Assembly (NCBI RefSeq): GCF_013030945.1
Contig: NZ_JABBXF010000030.1
Location: forward strand, 1-64,000
Direction: 5' to 3'
Length of the DNA stretch: 64,000 bases
Origin: Streptomyces morookaense
Lineage (GTDB): Bacteria; Actinomycetota; Actinomycetes; Streptomycetales; Streptomycetaceae
Shown piece by piece: positions 50,768-59,387 of this stretch (position 1 is its first letter; the number at the start of each line of letters is the position of its first letter). The translations under genes were made by a program, and so were the position numbers. Below the pieces are notes generated by a model. The model ran no database searches. It worked only from the letters and a program-made list of their open reading frames with translations, and was not told the DNA's origin.

Positions 50768-52738
50768 ATGCCGCACCGTGCACCGCAACCGACTGCCGAG
50801 TCGACCGACCTGCTCACCGCGGAACTGGTGGTGGACATGGCCTCCCCCGAGGCACCGGCCATCTCGCCGGACGGTCGCCTGGTCGCCTACGGCGTGGTCG
50901 CGAACAGCGGAAGGGACGGACGTCCGCACAGCTCTCTATGGGTCGCCGCCGCCGATGGCAGCGCAGCCCTGCGCAGGCTGACCGACGGCACGGCCTGCGA
51001 CGCCGCCCCGAAATGGGCGCCGGACTCGGCTTTTCTGTTCTTCACCTCCGACCGCGAGGGGCGGGGCACCGCTCAGCTCCAGCGGATCCCTCTGGACGGC
51101 AGCGAGGACGGTGCCAAGGCGGAGTCCCTGCCCCTGACCAGGTGGCGCGGGCGCATCTGCGACCACTACCCGCTCGGCGACGGCCGCACCGTCGCGCTGC
51201 TCGCCGAGGACGAGCCCACCGCGGAGGACGAGCGCCGGGCGGCCGAGGGTGACGACGCGAAGGTCTGGGGCCGGCACCTCCCGGTCACCCGGCTGCGCCT
51301 GCTCGACCTGGCGACCGGCATGGTCCGCACCGTGGACGGCCTCGGGGACCGCCATGTCGTGGAGGTGGCCCAGCGTCCGGACGGCGGCCCGCTGGCCGTG
51401 CTGAGCCGGGCCACCCCCGAACCCGACCCCGGTGTCACGACGGCAGGACTGCATCTGGTCGCCCCGGAGACGGGAGCCGTCCAGGACCTGGGCCCGGTCG
51501 GAGTCGAGGCCCGGTCCCCGGTCTGGTGGCATTGCGACGGGACCTGGCATCTGGCCCATCTGGCGTTGCCCCGTGGGCACTTGGTAGGCGCATTGGCCGT
51601 ACTCGACATGGTCCCGCCGGCGACCGGCCCGACCGTCGAACAGCGCAATCTCACGGCCGGCATGTCCGTCTGCCCCACCGAGCTGGTGCAGGTCTCCGAC
51701 GGGCCGCCCCTGGCGCTGTTCGCCGACGGGCTGGATACCGCGCTGTACCGGCTCGATCCGCAGTCGCTGCGGTTCCACCGATTGTCCTGCGCGACCGGCA
51801 CGCTCGCCGGGCTCACTGCGAGTCGCTCCGGAGAGACCCTGGCTGTGCTGGCGAGCACTGCGTACGAGCCCAGGAACGTCCACGCGGGACCCACGGGCGG
51901 ACCGCTGGTCCGGCTCAGCGACACCAGTCCCGAACTGCATACCATCCGCTGGGGTGTCCAGGAACGGCTCAGCTACCGGGCGTCCGACGGACTGCAGTTG
52001 GACGGCCTGCTGATCCTGCCGGTCGGCCGGACTCGGGACGACGGTCCCTTCCCGCTTGTCACCCTGGTCCACGGAGGCCCCTACTTCCGCTTCGCCGACG
52101 AGTTCGCACTCACTGTGGTCGATTGCGGCCAGTGGCTGGCGACGGCCGGATACGCGGTCTTCCTGCCCAACCCCCGGGGCGGGTCGGGCCATGGCCATGA
52201 GTTCGCCGCCGCGGTGGCGGGCGCGGTGGGCGGCGACGAGTGGACCGACATCCTCGCCGGGATCGACCTGTTGGTCGCCGAGGGAGTCGCCGACCCCGAG
52301 CGCCTGGGCATCTCCGGCTGGAGCCACGGCGGTTTCATGGCGGCCTGGGCCATCGCCCGGACCGAGCGGTTCAAGGCCGCCGTCATGGGCGCCGGCATCA
52401 GCGACTGGGGCATGCAGGCCGGTACCGGCGACGACGGAATCCTGGACGCGGCGCTCGGCGGCAGCACCGGCTGGAACGGGCCGGGACCGCACATCCACGA
52501 CCGGAACAGCCCGATCTCCTATGTGTCCCGGATCCGCACCCCGGTGCTGATCCTGCACGGCGAGCAGGACACCAACGTCCCGCTCGGCCAGGCGCTCCAC
52601 TTCCATCGCGCACTGCGCCACTTCGGCGTCGAGCACGAGTTCGTCGTCTACCCCCGAGAGGGCCACGGGCTTCACGAGCGCGCCCATCAGCTCGACGCCC
52701 TCCGGCGCATCCGCGCCTGGTACGACCGCCGGCTGTAG
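50768..52738 (+). CDS. S9 prolyl oligopeptidase family peptidase
   Basis: This is a 656-residue protein. The N-terminal beta-propeller has WD-like blades (SPEAPAISPDGRLVAYGVVA; APKWAPDSAFLFFTSDREG). The C-terminal hydrolase domain has nucleophile Ser in GISGWSHGGFMAAWA, Asp in HGEQDTNVP and His in REGHGLHERA. It is an intracellular acyl-aminoacyl- or dipeptidyl-peptidase type with complete catalytic residues, in contrast to the broken S9 copy at 4.8 kb. Confidence 0.92.
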   Translation: MPHRAPQPTAESTDLLTAELVVDMASPEAPAISPDGRLVAYGVVANSGRDGRPHSSLWVAAADGSAALRRLTDGTACDAAPKWAPDSAFLFFTSDREGRGTAQLQRIPLDGSEDGAKAESLPLTRWRGRICDHYPLGDGRTVALLAEDEPTAEDERRAAEGDDAKVWGRHLPVTRLRLLDLATGMVRTVDGLGDRHVVEVAQRPDGGPLAVLSRATPEPDPGVTTAGLHLVAPETGAVQDLGPVGVEARSPVWWHCDGTWHLAHLALPRGHLVGALAVLDMVPPATGPTVEQRNLTAGMSVCPTELVQVSDGPPLALFADGLDTALYRLDPQSLRFHRLSCATGTLAGLTASRSGETLAVLASTAYEPRNVHAGPTGGPLVRLSDTSPELHTIRWGVQERLSYRASDGLQLDGLLILPVGRTRDDGPFPLVTLVHGGPYFRFADEFALTVVDCGQWLATAGYAVFLPNPRGGSGHGHEFAAAVAGAVGGDEWTDILAGIDLLVAEGVADPERLGISGWSHGGFMAAWAIARTERFKAAVMGAGISDWGMQAGTGDDGILDAALGGSTGWNGPGPHIHDRNSPISYVSRIRTPVLILHGEQDTNVPLGQALHFHRALRHFGVEHEFVVYPREGHGLHERAHQLDALRRIRAWYDRRL

Positions 52739-52925
52739 GCCCGTACCAGGGCGGGCACCGAGTCGTGAACAACGAACCCCCGTCCGCTGTCGGCCTTGTG
52801 ACGTGTGTGGGGGCCGGAGCCGGGGCCGGGACCGACTTGATCATCAAGGGTGGTGGGGGAAAGGATCGACACGTCGTGCCGGCCCGATCGGTCGGCGACC
52901 CACGAGACGGACAAGGCGGGGCGGG

Positions 52926-53669
52926 ATGAGCGAGCACGGCCGACGGCGGCGTCACCGTACGGTGGACCGGGTCGTGTGGATCCTGGAGGCCGCCGCGCGA
53001 GCGCCGGAGGGGGTGACCGTGGCCGAGTTGGCGCGGACGGTCGAGGCGCCGGCGAGTTCGGTGCAGGATCTGGTCAACGGCCTTGTGGCGACCGGTTTTC
53101 TGCTGGAACAGCACCGGCGCTTCCGGCTCGGGCCCGCCCCGCACGTCCTCAACCTCATCGCCGGCCGGGTCGTGCCGCGGATCGGCCAGGCCGAACTCGA
53201 AGAGATGAGCCGCGTCGCGGGTACCCCGGTGCTGCTCACGGTGCGGGTCGGGCTCGACGCCGTGTACCTCGCGCGCGGCGGCGAGGAGCATATTCCCCGC
53301 CTCGTGCCGCTCGCCGACCAGCACATGGCCCGGCCGCTCCTGCGCACCGCCGCGGGCCGTCTGCTGCTGGCCTTCACCGACGAGGCGGAGCGCCGTGGGC
53401 TGCTCGACGAGCTCGCCCGCCACGACCCCGATGCGGTCGCCGAGTTCCGCTCTGCTCTTCCGGCGATCCGCGCGTCGCGGATCAGCCGCAGCGAAGGGCT
53501 GGCCGATCCCGAGGTCAGTGCACTCGCGATCCCTGTCACCGACGGCCCCGTCGTCACGGGAGCGCTCGCCCTGATCCACCAGCGCCGCGGCCGCTCGGAG
53601 CGGCTGCGCCTGGACCGGGCGGCGGCCCGGCTCCTCGCGCACATCCAGGAGAGCCGGATGAGCCGATGA
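52926..53669 (+). CDS. IclR-family transcriptional regulator
   Basis: This 247-residue protein has an N-terminal winged helix (HRTVDRVVWILEAAARAPEG, VTVAELARTVEAPASSVQDL) and a C-terminal IclR ligand domain (TPVLLTVRVGLDAVYLARGG, RPLLRTAAGRLLLAF, ISRSEGLADPEVSALAIPVT). It has GGGGCGGG upstream of ATG. It is directly followed by CoA-transferase and acyl-CoA dehydrogenase genes, which it probably controls. Confidence 0.92.
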   Translation: MSEHGRRRRHRTVDRVVWILEAAARAPEGVTVAELARTVEAPASSVQDLVNGLVATGFLLEQHRRFRLGPAPHVLNLIAGRVVPRIGQAELEEMSRVAGTPVLLTVRVGLDAVYLARGGEEHIPRLVPLADQHMARPLLRTAAGRLLLAFTDEAERRGLLDELARHDPDAVAEFRSALPAIRASRISRSEGLADPEVSALAIPVTDGPVVTGALALIHQRRGRSERLRLDRAAARLLAHIQESRMSR

Positions 53670-53749
53670 GCCGGATGTGACGTCCGCATCGATTCACGGA
53701 TATCCGTGAATCCGGGCGCCTGTTCAGTGTCGGGAGCGAGCATCCCGGC

Positions 53750-55219
53750 ATGACTTCGAACGCACTGACCACGCTCCCGCCGACGCCCACGCCCACGCTG
53801 TCGCCGAAGCCGAAGCCGCCCACCGGCGAGATCGTCTCCCAACTGTTGCACGCCCTCGGCGACCCCGATCCGGCCCGCGGGGCCGAGGACATCACCGTCG
53901 TCGGGGCCGATCCCCTGGTGCCCTCGGTGCACCGCCTCGCCGATGCCATGTCCGCCGCGATCGGGGTCTTCGGGCGGCAGACGGCCGCGGTCGGCGAACA
54001 GCGCGGTCACGGCCACCAGAAGGTGGAGGTGCAGGCCGGCGCCGCGATCGACCAGCTCATGGCGACGTATCACACGACGCTCTCGGGGCGCCCGCTCACT
54101 GCCCTCCTCGACGATCCGACGCTGCTCGGCAACAACGACTTCTACCGGGCGCGCGACGGCCGTTGGATCTTCATCATCACCACCTATCCGCATCTGCGCG
54201 ACGCGGTCTGCTCCGTACTGAGGTGCGGGCTCGACAAGGTCGGAATCGCACAGGCCGTGGCCGGCTGGGACGCCTTCACCCTGGAGGAGGCCGTCTGCGC
54301 GCGGGGCGGCGTCGCCTGTGCGGTGCGCAGCCGGGACGAGTGGCTCGCGCACCCCGCGGGGCGGTACGTCGCGCAGCGCCCGGTCGTCGAGATCGAACGC
54401 GTCGGTGACGCACCGGCCCGCCCGCTGGCGCCGATCGGCGAGGCCGACGAGGCGCTCGCGGGCGTACGGGTCCTCGACCTCACCCATGTCATCGCAGGCC
54501 CCGTCGCAACGCGTCTCCTCGCACAGTTCGGCGCCGACGTGCTGCACCTGACGCGTCCCGACCGCCCCGACCCGATCCCGATGATCGCGATGACCGGTGG
54601 CGGCAAGCGCAATGCCTACTGCGACCTGCGCGACGCCCACGACCGGGCGGCCTTCCACGACGCGCTCCAGGACGCGGACGTCTTCGCGCACGCCTACCGG
54701 GGCCTTGCCCGGCACGGGGCGTCGACCGAGGAACTCATCCGGCGCCGCCCCGGACTCATCACCCTCGAATACCACGCCTGGGGCGCCGAAGGCCCCTGGG
54801 GCGAACGCGGCGGATTCGACCAACTCGCCTGCTCGGCCACCGGATTCGCCGTCGAGGAGTGGACCGACCGTCCCTCGCTGCCGCCGACGTACCTGCTCAA
54901 CGACTACCTCGCCGCCTACCTCGGTTCCGCCGCCGTCGCGACGGTCCTGCGCCGGCGTGCGACCGAGGGCGGCTCCTGGCGGATTCGCGTGACCTTGGCC
55001 GGGGTGTGTCACTGGGTGCAGGAACTCGGTCTCCTTGCACGGGAGGACGTGCGCGACCTGCCCCGGCCCGGGCGCGCGCCGCTCGCCCCGCTGTCGACCA
55101 CCGGGACCGACTTCGGCCCGCTCACCGAACCGGCGACGCCGTTCGCGTACAGCGGGCGCACGGTCCCCCAGCCCGGCCGGCGTTCCCCGCTCGGGTCCGC
55201 CGAGCTCCAGTGGCGCTAG
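53750..55219 (+). CDS. family III CoA transferase with permuted-looking domain order
   Basis: This is a 489-residue protein. The usual family III N-terminal signature (LAGVRVLDLTHVIAGPVATR, LLAQFGADVLHLTRP) appears only from about residue 235. The segment before it resembles the later part of the family: VEVQAGAAIDQLMATY, NDFYRARDGRWIFI, SRDEWLAHPAGRYVAQRP. So the two halves are in inverted order, or a second copy has lost its start. Some actinobacterial family members share this layout. It presumably moves CoA between carboxylic acids. Confidence 0.8.
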   Translation: MTSNALTTLPPTPTPTLSPKPKPPTGEIVSQLLHALGDPDPARGAEDITVVGADPLVPSVHRLADAMSAAIGVFGRQTAAVGEQRGHGHQKVEVQAGAAIDQLMATYHTTLSGRPLTALLDDPTLLGNNDFYRARDGRWIFIITTYPHLRDAVCSVLRCGLDKVGIAQAVAGWDAFTLEEAVCARGGVACAVRSRDEWLAHPAGRYVAQRPVVEIERVGDAPARPLAPIGEADEALAGVRVLDLTHVIAGPVATRLLAQFGADVLHLTRPDRPDPIPMIAMTGGGKRNAYCDLRDAHDRAAFHDALQDADVFAHAYRGLARHGASTEELIRRRPGLITLEYHAWGAEGPWGERGGFDQLACSATGFAVEEWTDRPSLPPTYLLNDYLAAYLGSAAVATVLRRRATEGGSWRIRVTLAGVCHWVQELGLLAREDVRDLPRPGRAPLAPLSTTGTDFGPLTEPATPFAYSGRTVPQPGRRSPLGSAELQWR

Positions 55220-55266
55220 GCCACGTCATGCGTCAGCCACGCCAACGCCCCAGGAGGAACCCGAAG

Positions 55267-56460
55267 ATGTCCGAGAAGCCGAGCGGCCCGTCCGGCCGCG
55301 GACTCCTCGCCGGAGTCCGCGTCATCGAACTGGCCAGCGTGATCATGGCTCCGTACGCCGCCCAGCAACTGGGCGACCTCGGCGCGGACGTCATCAAGGT
55401 CGAGCCGCCCACGGGCGACATGACGCGCCACTACCCGCCCCGGCGCCACCCCGGCATGGGCGGCGCGGCACTCAACCTGAACCGCAACAAGCGCAGCGTC
55501 ATCATCGATCTCAAGTCCCCGCACGGCCGCGACGCCCTGCTCGCCCTGCTGCGCACCGCCGACGTCTTCATCACCAACCTGCGCCCGCAGGCTCTGGAGA
55601 AGCTCCGCCTCGGCTACGACGACGTCGAGCCCGTCAACCCCGGCTTGATCTACGCCAACGCCCAGGGTTTCCGCAGTGACAGCCGCTACGGCACGCACGC
55701 CGCCTACGACGACATCATCCAGGCGGCCAGTGGTCTGGTATGGCTCAACCACAAGGTGTCCGGCCGGCCGTACTTCGTCCCCACCGTCCTCGCCGACAAG
55801 ATCTGCGGCATGCAGATCGCCCAGTCGGTGCTGGCCGCGCTGCACTACCGGGAGCACGGCGGCACCGGACAGCACATCGAGGTCCCGATGGCCGACACCA
55901 TGCTCGCCTTCAACCTGGTCGAGCATCTGGGCGCGGCCGCTCTGGAGGCCGACGGGGCGTTCGGCTCGGCCCGTTCGCTCAGCCCGGAGCGCCGGGCCCT
56001 GCGCACCGCCGACGGCTGGATGTGCATCCTGCCGCACAGCGACCGCAACTGGCGGGACTTCACCGCCTTCGTCGGCCGTCCCGAACTGGCCGACGACCCG
56101 CGCTTCGCCACCGGCCCCGACCGGGCCCGTAACGCGGATGCGTTCTATCCGCTGCTCGCTGAACTGACACTGCGTCACACCAGTGCCGAATGGCAGGAGT
56201 TCTGCGAGCGCGTGGGCATCGCCGCCGCCCCGGTGCTCGATCTGGAGTCCGCCGCCACCACCGCCTACGCCCAGGAGGGCGGCCTGCTGTACGAGGCCGA
56301 CCACCCCACCGAGGGCCGCTACAGGGTGATCGGCCGCCCGGTCCGCTACTCGGCCGACCCGGATCCGGAGCTGCGCCACTGCCCGGGCATCGGCCAGCAC
56401 ACCGACGAGGTGCTCGGCGAAGCCGGCTTCGACCCTTCCTTGCTGCACTCCACACACTGA
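55267..56460 (+). CDS. CaiB/BaiF family III CoA transferase
   Basis: This is a 397-residue protein with normal order: LLAGVRVIELASVIMAPYAA, GDLGADVIKVEPPTGD, NLNRNKRSVIIDLK, then HIEVPMADTMLAFN with the catalytic Asp, and RALRTADGWMCILPHSDRNW. Start ATG with AGGAGG ten bases upstream. It is the second gene of the CoA-ester operon and may cooperate with the first transferase or act on a different acid. Confidence 0.93.
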   Translation: MSEKPSGPSGRGLLAGVRVIELASVIMAPYAAQQLGDLGADVIKVEPPTGDMTRHYPPRRHPGMGGAALNLNRNKRSVIIDLKSPHGRDALLALLRTADVFITNLRPQALEKLRLGYDDVEPVNPGLIYANAQGFRSDSRYGTHAAYDDIIQAASGLVWLNHKVSGRPYFVPTVLADKICGMQIAQSVLAALHYREHGGTGQHIEVPMADTMLAFNLVEHLGAAALEADGAFGSARSLSPERRALRTADGWMCILPHSDRNWRDFTAFVGRPELADDPRFATGPDRARNADAFYPLLAELTLRHTSAEWQEFCERVGIAAAPVLDLESAATTAYAQEGGLLYEADHPTEGRYRVIGRPVRYSADPDPELRHCPGIGQHTDEVLGEAGFDPSLLHSTH

Positions 56461-56491
56461 CACGCCGACACGCTGACGGAGCGAATCACCC

Positions 56492-57688
56492 ATGTCTCCC
56501 ATATCCCCTACGCCCCCTTCGGCTTCGACGCTTTCGCCGATCGCATTCCCCGACGTCGCCCTGCCCGAATCGACCCGCCGGCTCCGCACCGAGGTCCGCG
56601 CCTTTCTCGACGAGGAGCGCGCCCGCGGCACCGTGCTCGGCCGCCCCGACTCCTGGCTCGCCGGCTGGGATCCCGGTTTCAGCCGGCGCCTTGCCGAGCG
56701 CGGCTGGGTCGGCATGGCCCTGCCCACCGAATACGGCGGAGCGGGCCGCGGCTTCCTGGAGCGCTACGTGGTGATCGAGGAACTGCTCGCCGCCGGTGCC
56801 CCGGTCAGCGCCCACTGGGTCTCCGACCGGCAGGCCGGCCCGTCCATCCTCCAGCACGGCACCGAGGAGCAGCGCCGCTTCTTCCTGCCGAGGATCGCCG
56901 CCGGGCGGTGCTTCTTCTCCATCGGCATGAGCGAGAAGAGCAGCGGCTCCGACCTCGCCTCGGTCGCCACCCGCGCCGAACGTACCGCTGACGGCTGGCG
57001 GTTGACCGGCACCAAGATGTGGACCGGCGGCGCCCACTGCAACGACTACGCCATCGTCCTGGCCCGCACCGACGAGACCGAGGACAAGCACGCCGGCCTC
57101 AGCCAGTTCATCGTCGACCTGCGCGCGCCGGGCGTACGGGTCGAGCCGATCAGACTGATGAGCGGCGAGCACCGCTTCAACGCCTTGCACCTCGAAGGCG
57201 TCGACGTTCCCGACGGCATGCTGCTCGGACAGCAGGGAGACGGCTGGAAGCAGGTCACCGGGGAACTCGCCTTCGAACGCAGCGGCCCGGAACGCTACTT
57301 GTCCACATTCCCCCTGCTGGTCTCCCTCCTCCGCGAACTCGGACAGCACCCCACCACGGCCGGACAGCTCACCCGGATCGGCATCCTGGCGGCCCGCCTG
57401 TACAGCATCCGCCGACTGTCCCTCGGCGTGGCCGCGGCCCTGGACGCCGGAGCCTCGCCCGACACCCAGGCCGCCCTGGTCAAGGACCTCGGCACCCGCC
57501 TGGAGGGCACGCTGATCGACACCGTCCGCAGCGTCCTGCCGACGCCTGCCGACCCGCACGCCACCCCCGGGAGCCACCCCGAACTGCTGGCCTTCGCCCT
57601 GCTGCACAGCCCCGGCTACACGCTGCGCGGCGGCACCAACGAAATCCTTCGCGGCATCATCACTCGTGGTCTGGAGCAGCACCGATGA
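56492..57688 (+). CDS. acyl-CoA dehydrogenase
   Basis: This 398-residue flavoenzyme has RTEVRAFLDEERARGTVLGR, GWVGMALPTEYGGAGRG, FSIGMSEKSSGSDLASVATR for FAD/substrate binding, WRLTGTKMWTGGAHCNDYAI, and the C-terminal GGTNEILRGIITRGL motif. ATGA overlap links it to the next acyl-CoA dehydrogenase gene; such pairs often make alpha-beta heteromers in sterol or branched-acid breakdown. Confidence 0.93.
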   Translation: MSPISPTPPSASTLSPIAFPDVALPESTRRLRTEVRAFLDEERARGTVLGRPDSWLAGWDPGFSRRLAERGWVGMALPTEYGGAGRGFLERYVVIEELLAAGAPVSAHWVSDRQAGPSILQHGTEEQRRFFLPRIAAGRCFFSIGMSEKSSGSDLASVATRAERTADGWRLTGTKMWTGGAHCNDYAIVLARTDETEDKHAGLSQFIVDLRAPGVRVEPIRLMSGEHRFNALHLEGVDVPDGMLLGQQGDGWKQVTGELAFERSGPERYLSTFPLLVSLLRELGQHPTTAGQLTRIGILAARLYSIRRLSLGVAAALDAGASPDTQAALVKDLGTRLEGTLIDTVRSVLPTPADPHATPGSHPELLAFALLHSPGYTLRGGTNEILRGIITRGLEQHR

Positions 57689-58752
57689 ACACCCACACGA
57701 TCGACACCAGCGCCCCCGTCATCTCCGCCGACCACTACGACACCACCGCCTTCTACACCGATCCAGACGCCATCGCCACCGTCGCCAACACCACCGCTCC
57801 CGACGCCGTGGCCCTCCCGTCCCCGGACGCGTCCACCGCCGAAATCCTGGCCGCCGCCCAGGAAGCAGGACGCCGCGCGGTCCCCGCCCCGTTCGCCGAG
57901 ACCGCCCTGGTGGCCCGCCCGTTGCTGCGCCGCGTCGGCCTCCCCGTCCCGGACGGCCCGCTCAGCTACGCGATCGCTCCTGACCTGACGGTCCGTTATG
58001 CCCACCCGGCAACTTCGAGCGTCGGCTCGGCCGGCTGCTCGGGCGACGACGACACGCTGCTGGTCACCGGCACCCTGCGCCGCGTCCCCTGGGCCCGCGC
58101 CGCCACCGCGGTGATCGTCCTCGCCACCGCCCCCTCGGGCCCCGTCCTGTTCACCGTCACCCCCGGCCAGGCCACCCTCACCCCCGGCGGCAACCTCGCC
58201 GAGGAACCCCGCGACGACCTGCACCTCGCCGCCCTTGAGATCCCGGCAACGCAGGTCCGCCGGATCGCCCCCGAACTGCTCGACGAGGCCCGGCTCCGCG
58301 CGGCCCTGGCCCGCTCCGCCCTGATCGCCGGAGCCGCCGAACGCTGCGTCGATCTGACGGTCGCCCACACCACCGCCCGCACCCAGTTCGGCCGTCCGCT
58401 CAGCCACTTCCAGGCCGTCAAGCAGGAAGAGGCACGGCTGATCGAGGAAGCCGCCCTGGTCCGCACCGCCGTCCAGGCCGCCGCCGCCCCGCTGGACACG
58501 GACGGCCCGGCCGCACACGTCGCCGTCGCCGCTGCCAAGACCCAGGCATCCGCCTCGGCCGCCGAGATCGCCCGCATCGCCCACCAACTGCACGGCGCCA
58601 TCGGCATCACCCGGCTCAACCCGCTCCATCTCGCCACCACCCGCCTGTGGTCCTGGCGCGACGAGGACGGCGACGAAACGTACTGGGCCCTCCGCCTGGC
58701 CCAGCCCCTCACCGCCACCACGCTCTGGCCCGTCCTCACCTCCACGCCCTGA
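57685..58752 (+). CDS. acyl-CoA dehydrogenase-like partner protein
   Basis: This 355-residue protein starts at the ATG overlapping the previous stop. It has the C-terminal ACAD helices (AGAAERCVDLTVAHTTARTQ, FGRPLSHFQAVKQEEARLIE, QLHGAIGITRLNPLHLATTR) but a reduced N-terminal half with a weak FAD region. This is typical for the small/partner subunit of heteromeric acyl-CoA dehydrogenases. Confidence 0.85.
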   Translation: MNTHTIDTSAPVISADHYDTTAFYTDPDAIATVANTTAPDAVALPSPDASTAEILAAAQEAGRRAVPAPFAETALVARPLLRRVGLPVPDGPLSYAIAPDLTVRYAHPATSSVGSAGCSGDDDTLLVTGTLRRVPWARAATAVIVLATAPSGPVLFTVTPGQATLTPGGNLAEEPRDDLHLAALEIPATQVRRIAPELLDEARLRAALARSALIAGAAERCVDLTVAHTTARTQFGRPLSHFQAVKQEEARLIEEAALVRTAVQAAAAPLDTDGPAAHVAVAAAKTQASASAAEIARIAHQLHGAIGITRLNPLHLATTRLWSWRDEDGDETYWALRLAQPLTATTLWPVLTSTP

Positions 58753-58809
58753 CGCCACGCCCCCACGCCGTCGTCCACAACAGCGACGTGGACCCCGTCC
58801 TGCGGTGAG

Positions 58810-58844
58810 TGCCTCGGCTGGTCGCCCTGCGACCAGCCGAGGCA
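58810..58844 (+). terminator. strong hairpin terminator of the CoA-ester operon
   Basis: A perfect 16-base stem, TGCCTCGGCTGGTCGC (58810-58825) with GCGACCAGCCGAGGCA (58829-58844) and a 3-base loop CCT, lies 57 bases after the last stop. Confidence 0.88.
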
Positions 58845-59387
58845 TTGTGCCCTTCCCCGCCCGCTGAGCGCCGTCGACGTCCCACGGGTGGGCGGCCCCC
58901 AACATGGCCTGCTCGGGACGAACACCGACTTGTCCGACCGCGTAGCGGTAGGCGCGCGGGGGCGGCTTCCATCGGTCTCACAGGGCGCCGGTCAGGCCGG
59001 CCCGTCGAAACCGCGGATCACGCACACCAAGCAACTCCGCGACAGCCTCCAACTCGACGCACCATCCAACGATGGCCAGGGGAAAGCCATGGCGGGACTT
59101 ATTCAGATCATCTTTTGCTAACCTTCCCTTTAGCGAGACTTGACCGGGCCATTGTTGACGATTCGACATTCCTGTCGGGTTCGGTCGACGTTCACCGGCG
59201 CCGAGGCTGCATGTCGGCATCCCCTGAGTGGGAGTTGCCCTGGCCTCCTCGATGATGCTTGTGCACGTCTGACGGTCTCGCGTCCCCAGTGAACGGTTCG
59301 GTCATGCCGCCGACGCCGCCTCCTCTTTCGCCTGGTGCGGGAGGGTGCGGCGTCGGCGGTCCGGCCTGGCGAATGCGAGAAGAAGAG
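58845..59387. other. intergenic region upstream of the AB-toxin-like gene
   Basis: No gene is supported in these 540 bases. An A/T-richer patch at 59090-59175 contains TTGACC (59139) and TTGACG (59154), possible -35 elements without a convincing -10. The control of the downstream gene cannot be read. Confidence 0.3.

Noticed and set aside
58978..59220. 80-codon minus-strand frame before the AB-toxin-like gene
   Set aside because: No ribosome site, codon bias or recognisable product.
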